Assembly: GCA_963930755.1 (NCBI GenBank) | Contig: OZ005734.1 | Location: 155,139,868-155,203,867 of the forward strand | Length of the DNA stretch: 64,000 nt | DNA from: Eudasyphora cyanicolor | Taxonomy: Eukaryota; Arthropoda; Insecta; Diptera; Muscidae | Direction: 5' to 3' | In this document: piece by piece, positions 46,937-57,799 of the stretch | How the letters are laid out: each line of letters starts with the position of its first letter | How positions within the stretch are numbered: position 1 is the first letter of the stretch | Notes under the pieces: model-generated | The model's database searches: none | The model's input: the letters and a program-made list of their open reading frames with translations, nothing else | What the model was told of the DNA's origin: nothing | Made by a program: the position numbers and the translations under genes

Positions 46937-47392
46937 GAGCAATGAAACCTTCATAGAAATTTCCAAACCATATTTTTAGTTTACTTGCTCGGCCGCAACA
47001 AACTCTTTTCTCTATTCATTTCATTTTCCTTGATTTTGATTAATATACGAAATACTTATGTCTATAAGTATTTCGTATTTGTTTAGATCAATACTCGTAT
47101 CAATACTCGATTAGATCAATACTCTTGTCATTCTATACAACCATAGATATGAGTATATTCCCTTCCGAATCACAACTTTTGATTCTTTATCACCTATCTC
47201 ACAACTGAATGGAATTAAGTTTTTGGATTCGTATCCGAATGTGATTAGTTTCTGATAACGAATTCAGTCTAATCGTATATATCTGAGATTATTGGAAAAC
47301 AGTTTTGATTATTGTTCGGCTTGAGGTCCTTTTTTTTGTAATTAAAAAAGCGATTTGATCTTTTTTTAATTATTTATTTTTGTTTTCCTATA

Positions 47393-47421
47393 TTTCGACT
47401 AACTTCGTTAGTCATCATCAG
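47393..47421 (-). ncRNA. Hammerhead-ribozyme-like core, left Penelope arm
   Basis: This is the same motif on the minus strand, identical to the right-arm copy over the core. It shares the same caveat about the extra base and weak stems I and III. Confidence 0.5.
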
Positions 47422-47516
47422 GGAGTTTTAATCTAATACAAAAACACGAAAAACAGGTTCAAAAAACACAATTATTTAAACAATAATATTTTAACATACA
47501 ATTTTAAATTTCGCTT

Positions 47517-47869
47517 TTAAACAGCTCGACTTGCTTCCTTGAAATTACTTGTCAACTGACATTTTTTTCGTCCGTGCTTATTAATTATATGTCTATACAT
47601 CTGAGAGCATTTATCTGTGTCTGTCTTATAGTTAAGTCTCTTCTCTGTCGGGATATTTGTTATGAAGAGCATCTCTAATGTGTATCGTCTGTATGGATTT
47701 TTCTCTTCTATTAATACATCTACATTATTGAAGTCAGGTTTGTGTCCAGTTAGTGTGCAATGAGCTGCCAAAGCCGTCTTCTGCTCCAATGGTTTTTCCA
47801 TAGCCTTTTGGTCCGATTTATGTGACGATAATCTAGTTTTAAGTTTAGTCCTTGTCGTCCCTACATATA
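47517..47869 (-). pseudogene. Penelope-like GIY-YIG endonuclease, left (inverted) copy
   Basis: The minus-strand frame repeats MEKPLEQKTALAAHCTLTGH through NIPTEKRLNYKTDTDKCSQM and has a fuller C-terminus (YRHIINKHGRKKCQLTSNFK). It begins within KVYVGTT..., so it is shorter at the N-terminus than the right copy. Confidence 0.82.
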
Positions 47870-48346
47870 CGATTTAAAAATTCTAACATATATGACAAAA
47901 ATAAAATCGAACTAGCATTTAGGACACAAAACACAACCAACCAATTATTCAGCAGGACAAAATCAAAGCTGAAAAAAAAAGACAAATCAAATTTGGTATA
48001 TCAGATAAGGTGCAATGGTGACGAATCCAACGTATGCCAAAAGGTATATGTAGGGACGACAAGGACTAAACTTAAAACTAGATTATCGTCGCATAAATCG
48101 GACCAAAAGGCTATGGAAAAACCATTGGAGCAGAAGACGGCTTTGGCAGATCATTGCACACTAACTGGACACAAACCTGACTTCAATAATGTAGATGTAT
48201 TAATAGAAGAGAAAAATCCATACAGACGATACGCATTAGAGATGCTCTTCATAACAAATATCCCGACAGAGAAGAGACTTAACTATAAGACAGACACAGA
48301 TAAATGCTCTCATGCACGGACGAAAAAAATGTTAGTTGACAAGTAA
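47852..48346 (+). pseudogene. Penelope-like GIY-YIG endonuclease domain, right copy
   Basis: The frame contains FSRTKSKLKKKDKSNLVYQI, the Cys-containing linker RCNGDESNVCQ, and KVYVGTTRTKLKTRLSSHKS. These match the GIY-YIG-type core (LVYQI...KVYVGTT...R...H) of Penelope endonucleases. The later part HCTLTGHKPDFNNVDVLIEE and RRYALEMLFITNIPTEKRLN includes the conserved Glu (LEMLFI). The RT domain that should precede it is absent, so this is a 5'-truncated copy. The C-terminus differs from the left copy after CSHARTKKM through a deletion. Confidence 0.85.
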
Positions 48347-48469
48347 TTTCAAGGAAGCAAGTCGAACTGTTTAAAAGCGAAATTTAAAATTGTATGTTAA
48401 AATATTATTGTTTAAATAATTGTGTTTTTTGAACCTGTTTTTCGTGTTTTTGTATTAGATTAAAACTCC

Positions 48470-48498
48470 CTGATGATGACTAACGAAGTTAGTCGAAA
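48470..48498 (+). ncRNA. Hammerhead-ribozyme-like core, right Penelope arm
   Basis: CTGATGA, then a perfect 7-bp hairpin GACTAAC-GAA-GTTAGTC, then GAAA, in the order and spacing of a hammerhead core (conserved CUGAUGA, stem II, GAAA). One extra T lies between CUGAUGA and stem II. Stems I and III and the cleavage site are not clearly formed by eye. Hammerheads are known from Penelope-like elements. Confidence 0.5.
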
Positions 48499-48783
48499 TA
48501 TAGGAAAACAAAAATAAATAATTAAAAAAAGATCAAATCGCTTTTTTAATTACAAAAAAAAGGACCTCAAGCCGAACAATAATCAAAACTGAATACTCAA
48601 CAGGTCAACGATCAAAAACATCAATAAATTATTGGAAAATGTATTTTCCTATCCAATACGGTGTTATACATTTCTTTACTAAACCACGTTTTCTTTGATC
48701 TATTAATTTATTGCTGACTTCTTGACCTCGTGATAGAATTCAAACAGATAAATTTACTTTCGCATATTATATGTTTCGTGAAA

Positions 48784-49934
48784 ATGTCACAACTCGAAGA
48801 CAGGGATACAACTGTTATTGATGCAGGATCCGATGACCCAGTTACATCTATTGCTTGTGCAAATCCTATAACATCAAGACTACAACTGCAGACATGTTGT
48901 GGTCACGTTTTTTACAAAAGTTGTCTGACAAAGTGGCTCAAATCTCGGCCTTTTTGACCCGTGTGCAATACACTAGTCGTTATTGAGTCTCAGACACCTA
49001 ATCCATCTGGCATGACAACTAGATCGCAAAGTATGGTGGCAGAGAATGTGAACGTAACACGAGATTCCACAGGACATGTCAATAAATCATTTTCAGCAGG
49101 AGTGGCGAATTCAACTATTCCACCACCTGGACCCGTAGGGGTCACGACTGAAGGTCTTCAAGAAATGAGAGAAATTATTACAGGTTTGAGGGATGAAATA
49201 TCTCGGTTAGTGCAGAATACCTTGGAAACAAGTCTTTCACGAGAGGATATACAAAATAGAAATTGTTCACAGACGAATGCAGGACAAAAGTTACAGAGTA
49301 CCCCACCAGATCGAATGCCGACCCTCCCAGATGTGGAGAGTCAAACACTGAGGGAATTTTTGGTACACGTACAGTTAATAATAACCTTAATAATCCTTGC
49401 TTACGTACTGGTCAAGAGCCATCCCCTTTGAGGTTGAACCCCTCTAATTCTGGAATTTCAGTAGCCTCTGATCTAAGCACTCGCCCTGAAAAAGTTCTTC
49501 AAATCCGAGATTACAATGTTTTATGTAGCCACATCAGTTCATTGTTCGACGGTAAAACTAATTATTGGTATTGGCGCTACAATCGTTCTGTGTCAGTTAT
49601 CCATTGGCCTGGTTTATGTGAAGCGCTACGTCGGCAATATAAAGATTCCAGAACAGATGTGAACATACGGGAACTGATTAGGGATAGAAAACAAAAATCA
49701 AATGAGTCATTTGACTCATTTTATGATTCCATTATCGATTTCACCGATAGACTAAGTGACCCAATTTCTGAAAAGACCCTAGTCGAAATTTTACGACGAA
49801 ATCTTTTGCCGGAAATTAAACACGAGATTTTAAATATAGATATTACTTCTCTTCAGCAACTCAGGGGCACATGTAGGAAGCGGGAATTTTTTATGCAAGA
49901 TGCTCTTCGAAAACGGTGCCTTTTTCTAAAATAA
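48784..49934 (+). pseudogene. Gypsy Gag with an N-terminal RING-finger-like domain
   Basis: From MSQLEDRDTTVIDAGSDDPV the frame runs into a RING-like pattern: SIACANPITSRLQLQTCCGH, then VFYKSCLTKWLKSRPF, an in-frame TGA (48955-48957) at the position of a zinc-binding Cys, then PVC. In the same frame comes MTTRSQSMVAENVNV, which looks like a normal gypsy Gag start (49011). A linker and a coiled segment (TEGLQEMREIITGLRDEISR) follow. After a frameshift in 49263-49430 the capsid region reads NYWYWRYNRSVSVIHWPGLC, EALRRQYKDSRTDVNIRELI and DRKQKSNESFDSFYDSIIDF. It ends with ISEKTLVEILRRNLLPEIKH. The RING would make this Gag unusual. Confidence 0.78.
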
Positions 49935-50695
49935 TATCTGAAATTGAGGCCGAAGATGTTAATGATGAAGTCCAAGATTTACCAGACATGACGAAGGCCG
50001 ATATTTCAGCTTTAAGTCTATGTTGCTGGAATTGTAAAATGTCAGGGCATCGATACCAGGACTGCTTGGCAGAAAGAACTATTTTCTGTTATGGTTGTGG
50101 AACACCCGATACCTTCAAACCTAATGAGTGAACAGAGAAGTGCACTAAAAACTTTCAAACATCCAGATCGACAGAACCAATAAGTATTTTAAAAAATCCA
50201 ATTGAATTTTCAAAAAATAGTTCATCCTATAAAACCAATTCTGCTCTAAGCAACGTATTGACCACAATTAACAGGTGGAAACCTCTTCATATACGATTAA
50301 AGAAATATAATCAAGTTCGAGACAGAATTTTTAATGACACTAAAAAGCCACTTCGATCAACAAATCGCATTCGCTTATTTTGGAAAGAGGCTAAGTTGTT
50401 AAGAACCAAATTAGTTTCTTCAATTATTACATCTTCCTCTGATGTGAGGCCTTACGCTGAGGTAACTCTTTTCGGCAAGAAGATATTAGGGCTTCTGGAC
50501 ACAGGAGCTTGCATAAGTAGCTTGGGGTCTAAAGTTGCCGAAGAATATAACGCGTCTCGAACTCCATTTAAGAAATTGAAAACTTCGGTTAAAACAGCAG
50601 ATGGGAATAGACAGCTTATTACAGGTTTCGTAGATACCAAAATTTCATTTGAAGGAGTAGGAAAGAATATAAAAATATTCTTAATTCGTAGTTTA
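49916..50695 (+). pseudogene. Gypsy Gag zinc knuckles and aspartic protease
   Basis: 49916-50131 encodes CCWNCKMSGHRYQDC and FCYGCGTPDTFKPNE, the Gag zinc knuckles (the second is degraded). 50258-50713 is the protease: DVRPYAEVTLFGKKILGLLD, then TGACISSLGSKVAEEYNASR with the catalytic DTGA, and KTADGNRQLITGFVDTKISF. A stop at 50129-50131 separates the two parts. The frame is cut at IFLIRSL by the inserted element at 50696 and resumes after it. Confidence 0.88.
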
Positions 50696-51803
50696 AGCGT
50701 GGTACTATGTTAATTTTTCGCGTTGAAATCCCATATAAAAACAAAGTCGCGAAAAAAACTGCGAAATTTTTTCGTTTGTGGTACTATGTTTATTTCAACG
50801 CGAAAAAGTAACATTTTGCGCCACCACAAATTTAACGCCGTTACAAATTGAACGCCGCAACAAATTTAATGCCGCCACGGTCACATTTGTTTATATTTAT
50901 TTTTGTCCGCAAGAAACTCAACTGTTGTAAATATTAGAAATAAAATTTCCTAATAAAAAATAATAAATTAAATTATCTTCCGAAATAATGAAAAAGATGT
51001 GATAGGAAAAATAACTATGTGTATGAAATAAACCAATTGGATTGCAGTACAAAATCAAACAAAATGTGTAAAACACTGAAAGGACGTGTAACTAAATGTA
51101 ATAATGTGGAATTTGTCTTGTAATTAGATATGTACATTTATGTTTGTATGTTTTTCATTATGGACGCCTAAAGCTACTAAAGCAGTAGGACAATGGAATT
51201 GGGCAGAGCCTGTGATTGGAAATGGTTGTAAAGAACATACATAGTTAGTTCTTGCCAGCCATAGAAGTTGGAAGAAGATATTCCGTTTATGGATGGAAGT
51301 ATAATATAAATGTCAACAAATATAATGTAAATCCTTAAATATAATAATAAAACATTTTTCGATTAATCAAAACATCATTTTATTTATTTATATTCGTACA
51401 ACAGTAGGAAATTATTTCGTTATTTATAACATTGTACTACCCTGGCTTTTCATGTCTCACAAACGTCGCCACCGCAACAACACAAAATAAATAATTTATG
51501 TATAACATTAGCACAATGATCTCCAACAATATTTCCTTTCTGACATTTAAATTAACTATTTTCTACGTCGGCATTATTCCAATTAATTGTTTATTGATTC
51601 GAATTTTATCTTTTGTTTGTTTTCAAGAATGTTAGCAAAAAGAAAAATGCACATGCATATGCACACATACATACTATAAATGTGACACTTTGACACACAC
51701 ACTTCCAAGCTGCAATGCAACTTTAGTAAAAAAGTGTTCCATTTTTCAACTCGAAATAACATTTTGCGAAATTTTTTCGTGCCGAAAAAACATAGTACCC
51801 ACC
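50696..51803. mobile_element. 1.1-kb TIR element with GGTACTATG ends, superfamily unknown
   Basis: The left end AGCGTGGTACTATG and the inverted right end AGGTGGGTACTATG match at 11 of 14 bases. TTTA flanks both sides (50692-50695 and 51804-51807) and may be a 4-bp duplication. Just inside the left end GTGGTACTATGTT occurs twice (50699 and 50778), around an inverted TTTCGCG/CGCGAAA motif. Protease/RT coding resumes exactly after it. No transposase frame is seen, and I cannot assign a superfamily. Confidence 0.72.
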
Positions 51804-52104
51804 TTTAGAGAGAAATTTATTCTTAGGAATTGACTTTTGGAAACTTTTTAGTCTTCTTCTGCCAGTTTTGAAACAGTTAAATAAAGGATTCTCCACTTCC
51901 ACGGATGTGTTAGAGATAGCAGGCCAAATGCCTCTTTGCAAAGGCAACAATTAAAGCAGTACGAGTATGTGTCATTATTTCCTTCCTTTTATGAAAAGGG
52001 ACTTGGACGAACATATATCTTGCACCATTCTATAGATACAGGAGACGCTTGGCCCATAGAATGTTAGCACTTGGAGTGATAGAGGAATCGATAAGTGCAT
52101 GGTT
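51804..52104 (+). pseudogene. Gypsy protease end and RT N-terminus, truncated by deletion
   Basis: It continues with LGIDFWKLF, then a linker. The RT start is readable as HSIDTGDAWPI and MLALGVIEESISAW, the region just before the first RT catalytic block. The sequence stops at SAW and passes directly into LTR sequence equivalent to 44928. RT palm, RNase H and integrase are deleted. Confidence 0.8.
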
Positions 52105-52363
52105 TGCATTTTCTAAAATGATTCTCTCATAGATTTGGCACCTTTTAGTTGATATAAATCATTAACTATAATGGAGAGAGATTGGCCACTGCTTCTTTAT
52201 ACAAGAGGAACGAATTGGAACAAGGAACACTAAATCTCAGTTAAGTGATCACCTTCTCAGTCATTGTCTGTCATAAGGAGTGTGATTCACGGCTTAACTA
52301 GACGACACAACAAATTGCCGTCGGTATTTAATTTGGAGTATCGCAAAAACTCTAAGTTCATAT

Positions 52364-53298
52364 TAGGGTAATCAAAAACCGCACCGGTTAATCGGTTTCT
52401 CTTTAAAAACCGCCTATCGGTTTTCGGTTTTTCTGCATTTTCGAATAACTCGAACCGTCGGTTTTTTCAACTCTATTTATTCGACTTTTCGGTTTTTTGA
52501 AACCATTATGAAATGATAATGAAAATATTATTTTTGAAACAGGAACCTACCTAAAATTTTGAAAACATCAATATAAAAACCGTTGACATCATTTGTGCAT
52601 ATCTATCGATTTCAAAATGCAGTTTTGTATGCATTTATACTGTTTACATTGCTAACTTCCCTATAGACTTCGTCTGCGTATTTTATCAAGGGTCTAGGTG
52701 ATTATTGCCGTATAGAAATTAATTAACAATCCTTTCTAATTGAAATGTAGGTATATATAAAAATACATATGTCCAGTTTCACATTTCGACAAGTTTTCAT
52801 CTCTATAGTATGCTCAGAATCAGAATCAAAATCAACAATATATGTATATAATCGGTTTGCCATTTGAGCCATTCATATGATAAAGTGAAGATTTTGCTGA
52901 TCTGTACTATTAGTCAAGTTTTATAAAAATCATAATCAATTTTTTTTAAAGAAATCTTTTTAAAAATTGAACATATATATTATAAATATTGCATAGATTA
53001 TAATATTATGTCATAAATGAAATCGGAACAATTACATATTATAAATAAAAATATAAAAATAAATCTTAATTTAATTGGAATATGGTTGCGAATTGAATTT
53101 GCACTACGCTTATTTTACGTCATCTAACAGAATTTTAAGCATTATTTATGCATTTTTATTAAAAAATAAAAAACCGAAAACAACCGGTTCACCGGTTTTT
53201 TATTTTCGGTTAAACCGAAAACCGGTTTTAGAGATACCTTAATTTTCGAAGAAACCGAAAACCGTATTTTCAAAATAACCGATTTTTTGATCACCCTA
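52364..53298. mobile_element. hAT-type MITE, 935 bp, with CCGGTTTTCGGTT subterminal repeats
   Basis: The ends TAGGGTAATCAAAAA and (inverted) TAGGGTGATCAAAAA differ at one base. GTTCATAT flanks both sides exactly (52356-52363 and 53299-53306). Both ends carry clusters of AACCGAAAACCGG-type motifs, as transposase-binding subterminal repeats do in hAT elements. The allelic LTR at 45167-45180 lacks it. There is no coding capacity. Confidence 0.93.
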
Positions 53299-54022
53299 GT
53301 TCATATGCAAAGAGCCTTGTAGAAGTCCCTAGAGGAGATCCGATAGTTTGCCTATGACGAGTACGGTGACCGGCCTAAAGATCGAAAAGTGTGGCTATAT
53401 CTTCAATTTGTGGAGATTATTTCTAAAAGCAGTGAAAAGCGGGAGGAAAATTAATAGCATACATCGCAGCTCTGCCCAATGGTCAGCCCAGTTTTTTCAT
53501 CGATCTGCGCTTAGTATACGTTGATGGATATAAGACTGATATGGATTTTCTGGCTAAGCACTTGAAATTTAAATAATCTAAGTTCTCATATTTCCTTTTG
53601 GCTAGACTTCTTTCTACATTTTAATGTGTCTTTAAATTTCAATTCACATTCCATTTCGGTTCGTTCTTGCTAAATTTTTATATTTCTTTAAATTTCAAAG
53701 TGATTATCCCGTTACAGCATGAAACCTACATCACATACAACCGGACGTACATATATAGTAATTACCAATTAACATTTTCACCCACGCTTTTTGTAGTTTT
53801 TTCATTTTTACATTGCCATGGTTCTCGGTTGATGTTATGTGTGTTTCGTTGTTTGCTGAGCGTCTCTTTTAGTCTGTCTGTCAAGTAAGTGTTGATTAAC
53901 ATACTAATGTGTATAAATGTAATACCTAGCAACATTTCTCAAACTTTAGCAACCTTCTATCGAGAGAGTGATAACTTTGTAGAGCAGTTAACAGCAACCT
54001 ACTCTTCGGAAGATCTTTCGAC

Positions 54023-54391
54023 CATAAACACTCAAACTACTAGATGGTCCTTCGCTCCCTTAAGCAAATTTCTCGAGTTACGAACGATTAAATTTTTGAC
54101 ATTAGTAGTTAAGAGAAGAAAGAGCACAAATTTGTTTTTATTTTTTATACATATTTTTGGCATTTTTCCTCAAACATTTCACTTTACTATCACAATTGGA
54201 GCAAACACAATTGATTTTTAAAATAAAATTGCAAAAAAGACATCTTTAAATCAGCAAATTAAATCTCGAGAGTTAACAAGAGAATGCCAAAATAACTCGA
54301 AGAGAGCAAAACAAATGTCAAAAATTTAATCGTTCGTAACTGTCACTTTTTAAAGAGTACGACGGACCATCTATTACTTTGATTGTTTATG
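54023..54391. mobile_element. 369-bp foldback-type MITE with 8-bp target duplication
   Basis: The left end CATAAACACTCAAACTACTA pairs with inverted CATAAACAATCAAAGTAATA, and the match continues through GATGGTCC. A second inner inverted pair (TACGAACGATTAAATTTTTG) extends the arms to about 80 bp. CTTTCGAC is exactly duplicated (54015-54022, 54392-54399). The other LTR (near 45900) has the uninterrupted site. Confidence 0.93.
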
Positions 54392-55173
54392 CTTTCGACG
54401 GCGACGGAGCTGATATGTAATTTTTTTCTATTTTTTATTCTCTCTTGTTTTTTTGTTTGTCATATGGTTCCTGACCTACATTAACAGTGATATTGAATAG
54501 ATATCAGAATTTGGGATCCATAACAGGGTTACCATGTGACAATTGGATAAGTATTTTGGTATGCTGGGATTTACTATACACAGTGCTATGTTATTGATGT
54601 TTATGTTATTGATGCTCAGGATTTTCGTCTTATAAATTTTATTATTTTAAGGTTTTTATGCATTTAAGCTGATAGTTCATTGCATGCGTTTACATTTTTG
54701 TTTATTATTCTTGTTAAGTGCTACCTTTAGGTTTAATATTGTGGTTAAGATTAAATATATTTTGTTGTTAATGAATTAATGCAGATGGCAACTTCTAATT
54801 TAGCCTTTAAAGAATATTCTTGAATTCAATAAACCAAGAATGATTTTCAGTTAAGTTTTTGAAAAAATCTGTTTGAATTCATGAGGTAGTGAAGGACAGG
54901 TCAGTGATAGGTTAGGGTATCACAAACCACTATTCTGATCATAGAGGGAGGGCTTATTAGGCACAACAACATCAATTGGCCTACATTAGATAGATCAGAA
55001 TCAAATTTTCTCACTGTAGCCCAGTATAAAGTGTAGGCACGTTAAAAATAATAATTATAATGTTGCACAGTGGCGCAAGGATATGGAAGCACTGAAACCT
55101 CCCCATTTCCGCGAGCCACCGTTTTATATGATCCTTCTAACATCTGCCACTTAATTCTTCGTTATATGCTACA

Positions 55174-56010
55174 ACTCAAGTTGAAAAGCAAATGACGCGT
55201 TATTATTTTTCCTGTAAGTCTTGTCGAATAAAACAAGAATCTTTTTATTAAATTGCTCGGACACCCCCAAAATCCGGGTTTACGGGTAAAAAAACCCGAT
55301 TTTCTTGCCTTTTTGCACTTAGACGCATATAACTTTTTAATTATTAACCGATTTTCAACCCCTAAAGGAATTTGGAAACAAGACCGATATATATGTTGTT
55401 TATTTAAAAATTCAGCAATATATTTTAATTCGTCCTACAAACACATTTTTTTTAATTTTTTCGACGTTTTCTAGTTTAGGCAATGTTTTTACCAATTATT
55501 TTGTTTGATGTTGAACAATTATTCTTGGGATTTTGGTGCCCCATATTCTTTAATTATGTTTATTCACGTGACCATGGCGTTGAAAATGGGCCTGATTGCT
55601 CATAATGAGTTTGCGAATAATCTGTTTTTTTTTTCTTTCAAAATAATATTGAACAACTTTGGTCTTTTCACCATAAATTTCCCAAGTTAATTCTGAATAA
55701 TAACACAGTGCGACAAAATAAACTCAAGTTGAAAAGCAAATGACGCGTTATTATTTTCCCTGTAAGTCTTGTCGAATAAAACAAGAACCGTTTTTTTAAT
55801 TGCCCGGACACCCCCAAAATCCGGATATACGGGTAAAAACCCGTTTTTTTGTCTTTTTGCACTTAAACGCATATAACTTTGTTAATTATTAAAAGATTCA
55901 ATCCCTAAAGGAATTTGGAAACAAGAGAATTAGACCTTTCGATATATAAAGATATACATATATGTTATTTATTTAAAAATTCAGCGATATATGTTTATTT
56001 GTCCTACAAA
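55174..56010. repeat. Direct repeat, ~556-bp period, interrupted by the gypsy insertion
   Basis: ACTCAAGTTGAAAAGCAAAT at 55174 recurs at 55722-55745, and GACACCCCCAAAATCCGG at 55259 recurs near 55806. The preceding part of the unit (GATGTTGAACAATTATTC to GCGACAAAA, 55508-55722) is also present at 44210-44391, left of the gypsy element. The gypsy element therefore inserted inside this tandem repeat. Confidence 0.85.
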
Positions 56011-56199
56011 CAATATTTTCTGAAAGGTAAATCTTACTAAATTTTATTATTGTTTGATAAAAACATATGATCTACAAGAAATCAGTGCATATTGACTGAT
56101 ATAATAACCAATATGTACAAGAAGGTAGGGCAAAATTAAAAAAAAATATTTTGCATATAGACAGAAACGTAAATACGGCATAAAATTCTTAAAAATGTA

Positions 56200-57150
56200 T
56201 ATATTTCGATGAATTTTTTTTTTAAATCTTTATTATGATATTAGAAATAATAATCAAACGCAACATGTGCAAATTTCTAATGGAAAATCCCTCAATTCCC
56301 AAAAAATACATAAAAAATCCCCAAAAATGGGATTTTTACTTTTAGTCCTATATCTTCGCTATGAAAAGCCGCGCTTTGTTACACCCTAATACAAATAAAT
56401 AAAAAAATTAACAATTTAGCTTTGCGATTGGAGAAAATCGATCAAACTTTTGAAATTTATGTAAAAATAAAGTCCAAATGGGAGAAGGGTGGCAACCACA
56501 CCAATTAAAATTTTGGCTTCGGATTTTCTCTAACAGATTCTGTGAAACGTCTCCTTTGAAATGAGTATAAATTTGATATACTTTGTGTAACAAACTTTTT
56601 CTACAAGACCTAAATACGAATTGGACTTTTTTCCCCAAAAAATCTCCAAAAATGAAATTTTTTCAAAAATTTGGGCCATAACTTTCTTATTTCTTGACAT
56701 ATCTTATCTACTTTTTTGTTCATGATATTGTAAAAAAACACGCGAACAAAATCGGTAAGCTTTCGACTGAGATATTGGCTAAACTCCAAGGGAAAGTCGG
56801 CGAAAAAATTAAAAATTCAAATTTAAAATCCACATCTCTCGGAAACTATTCAAGATATCTTTAAGCTATAAAATGTTTATTGTAGGTTTGGTCTAGGAGT
56901 ATCAAAAGAAAACGCCACTCAAATCGGACACTCCGTTCAAAAGTTAGAAGCCGATGAAAATTGTGTATACCCGAGGTGGTCAAGTGCCCTGTATGAGATA
57001 GGGAGCCCAAGTTCCGAACTTAAACTCTCTAACACCTCTTGTATACACACCTACAATTTCATCGCCATACGACAAGTGGTTTTGAAATGGTAGAATTATG
57101 TAATTTTTTTCCATTTTAGCCCACTGTGCGTTGTTTTACTCGCAAAGACT
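56200..57150. repeat. Diverged copy of the 6630-8344 repeat family
   Basis: Shared landmarks in order: CAATTCCCAAAAAATACA, TAGCTTTGCGATTGGAGAAA, TGGGAGAAGGGTGGCAAC, GGGCCATAACTTT, GAGGTGGTCAA, GAACTTAAACTCTCTAACAC and CCCACTGTGC. The order equals that at 7670-8340. It has no conserved frame. Confidence 0.65.
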
Positions 57151-57799
57151 TACACGAAAAATAGTATCGAGGTTTTTGGTCGCACTGTGTAATTTAATCA
57201 TGACGTTTACCATGCGCCACCCATCGATATTACTAAAGCTCGAGTTTTTTACGAGTCTAGGTCAAAACAAAATATGAAAAGATCTCATGTGGAACAAAAG
57301 GTATGAGCATTCGATTGCAATTCATTTTCGATATTGTTTGCCCAATTTCTTATATTTAAATGTGCATATATCCCGCGGTTTTGGAGATTTTTCAACAAAA
57401 TTGTATATCCGTTATTAGAGTATTATACTCAACATTTCCACCTAGTTTCATCAAAATCGGAGACCATAAAGAATTTTCTTTGATCACTTAACTTGATTCT
57501 CGTCTATATATAAATTTTAAGGGAAAATCTTAATATCTATTATTTCTGTGAATTCACATGAACAAAAAAATTTTTTTTGTTTCTCAGACCTAAAAATATC
57601 GAAAAAAATATTTTATTTTATTTTTTAAAAGTTTTCATCCCATTAAAGAAAATAATGCCAATTTGAACAAAATCTTTTTTAATTTCTGTTTAAATAGCGA
57701 TTTTATTTGTTACTTTTACACCTGTTGGAATACATAAAGCGAAAAATAAGTTAGAAGAATACATACATATGTGTTATATACATATGTAAATATAGAAAC
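57151..57799. other. AT-rich interval without recognisable genes
   Basis: This is low-complexity AT-rich DNA with poly-A and poly-T tracts (57560-57640). No coding signal is seen. Confidence 0.45.

Larger units (their letters stand above)
47310..48593. mobile_element. Penelope-like element, head-to-head inverted pair
   Basis: The left arm (47310-47869, minus) and right arm (48034-48593, plus) are near-identical inverted copies of ~560 bp. Each contains the end of a GIY-YIG endonuclease and a 3' untranslated part. A 164-bp spacer is the further 5' part of the right copy. Truncated, inverted partner copies are characteristic of Penelope-like elements. It sits in the leader of the gypsy element. 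Confidence 0.85.
44396..55173 (+). mobile_element. Ty3/gypsy element with giant (~2.5-kb) LTRs, internally deleted, with four nested insertions
   Basis: The left LTR begins TGTAGCATAT and the right LTR ends ATATGCTACA, a perfect 10-bp inverted pair. ACTC flanks both sides (44392-44395 and 55174-55177), the 4-bp duplication expected for gypsy. A Lys-tRNA-type PBS follows the left LTR. The interior has gag with zinc knuckles, protease and the RT N-terminus, then breaks at 52104 into the right LTR, which lacks its first ~530 bp. LTRs this long recall the Ulysses/Osvaldo lineage. The LTR-flanking sequence matches across the insertion (…GACAAAAAAAACTC | ACTCAAGTTG), confirmed by an empty-site-like copy at 55717-55735. 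Confidence 0.9.
52105..55173 (+). repeat. Gypsy 3' LTR, 5'-truncated, with two insertions
   Basis: It aligns to 44928-46907. It lacks the first ~530 bp of the LTR and a 139-bp block equivalent to 46228-46366. It contains two nonautonomous elements with 8-bp duplications (52364-53298 and 54023-54391). It ends ATATGCTACA at 55173, followed by ACTC. Confidence 0.9.

Noticed and set aside
44928..55173. Segmental duplication of host DNA
   Set aside because: Terminal inverted repeat, ACTC duplication and PBS show that the two copies are LTRs of one element.
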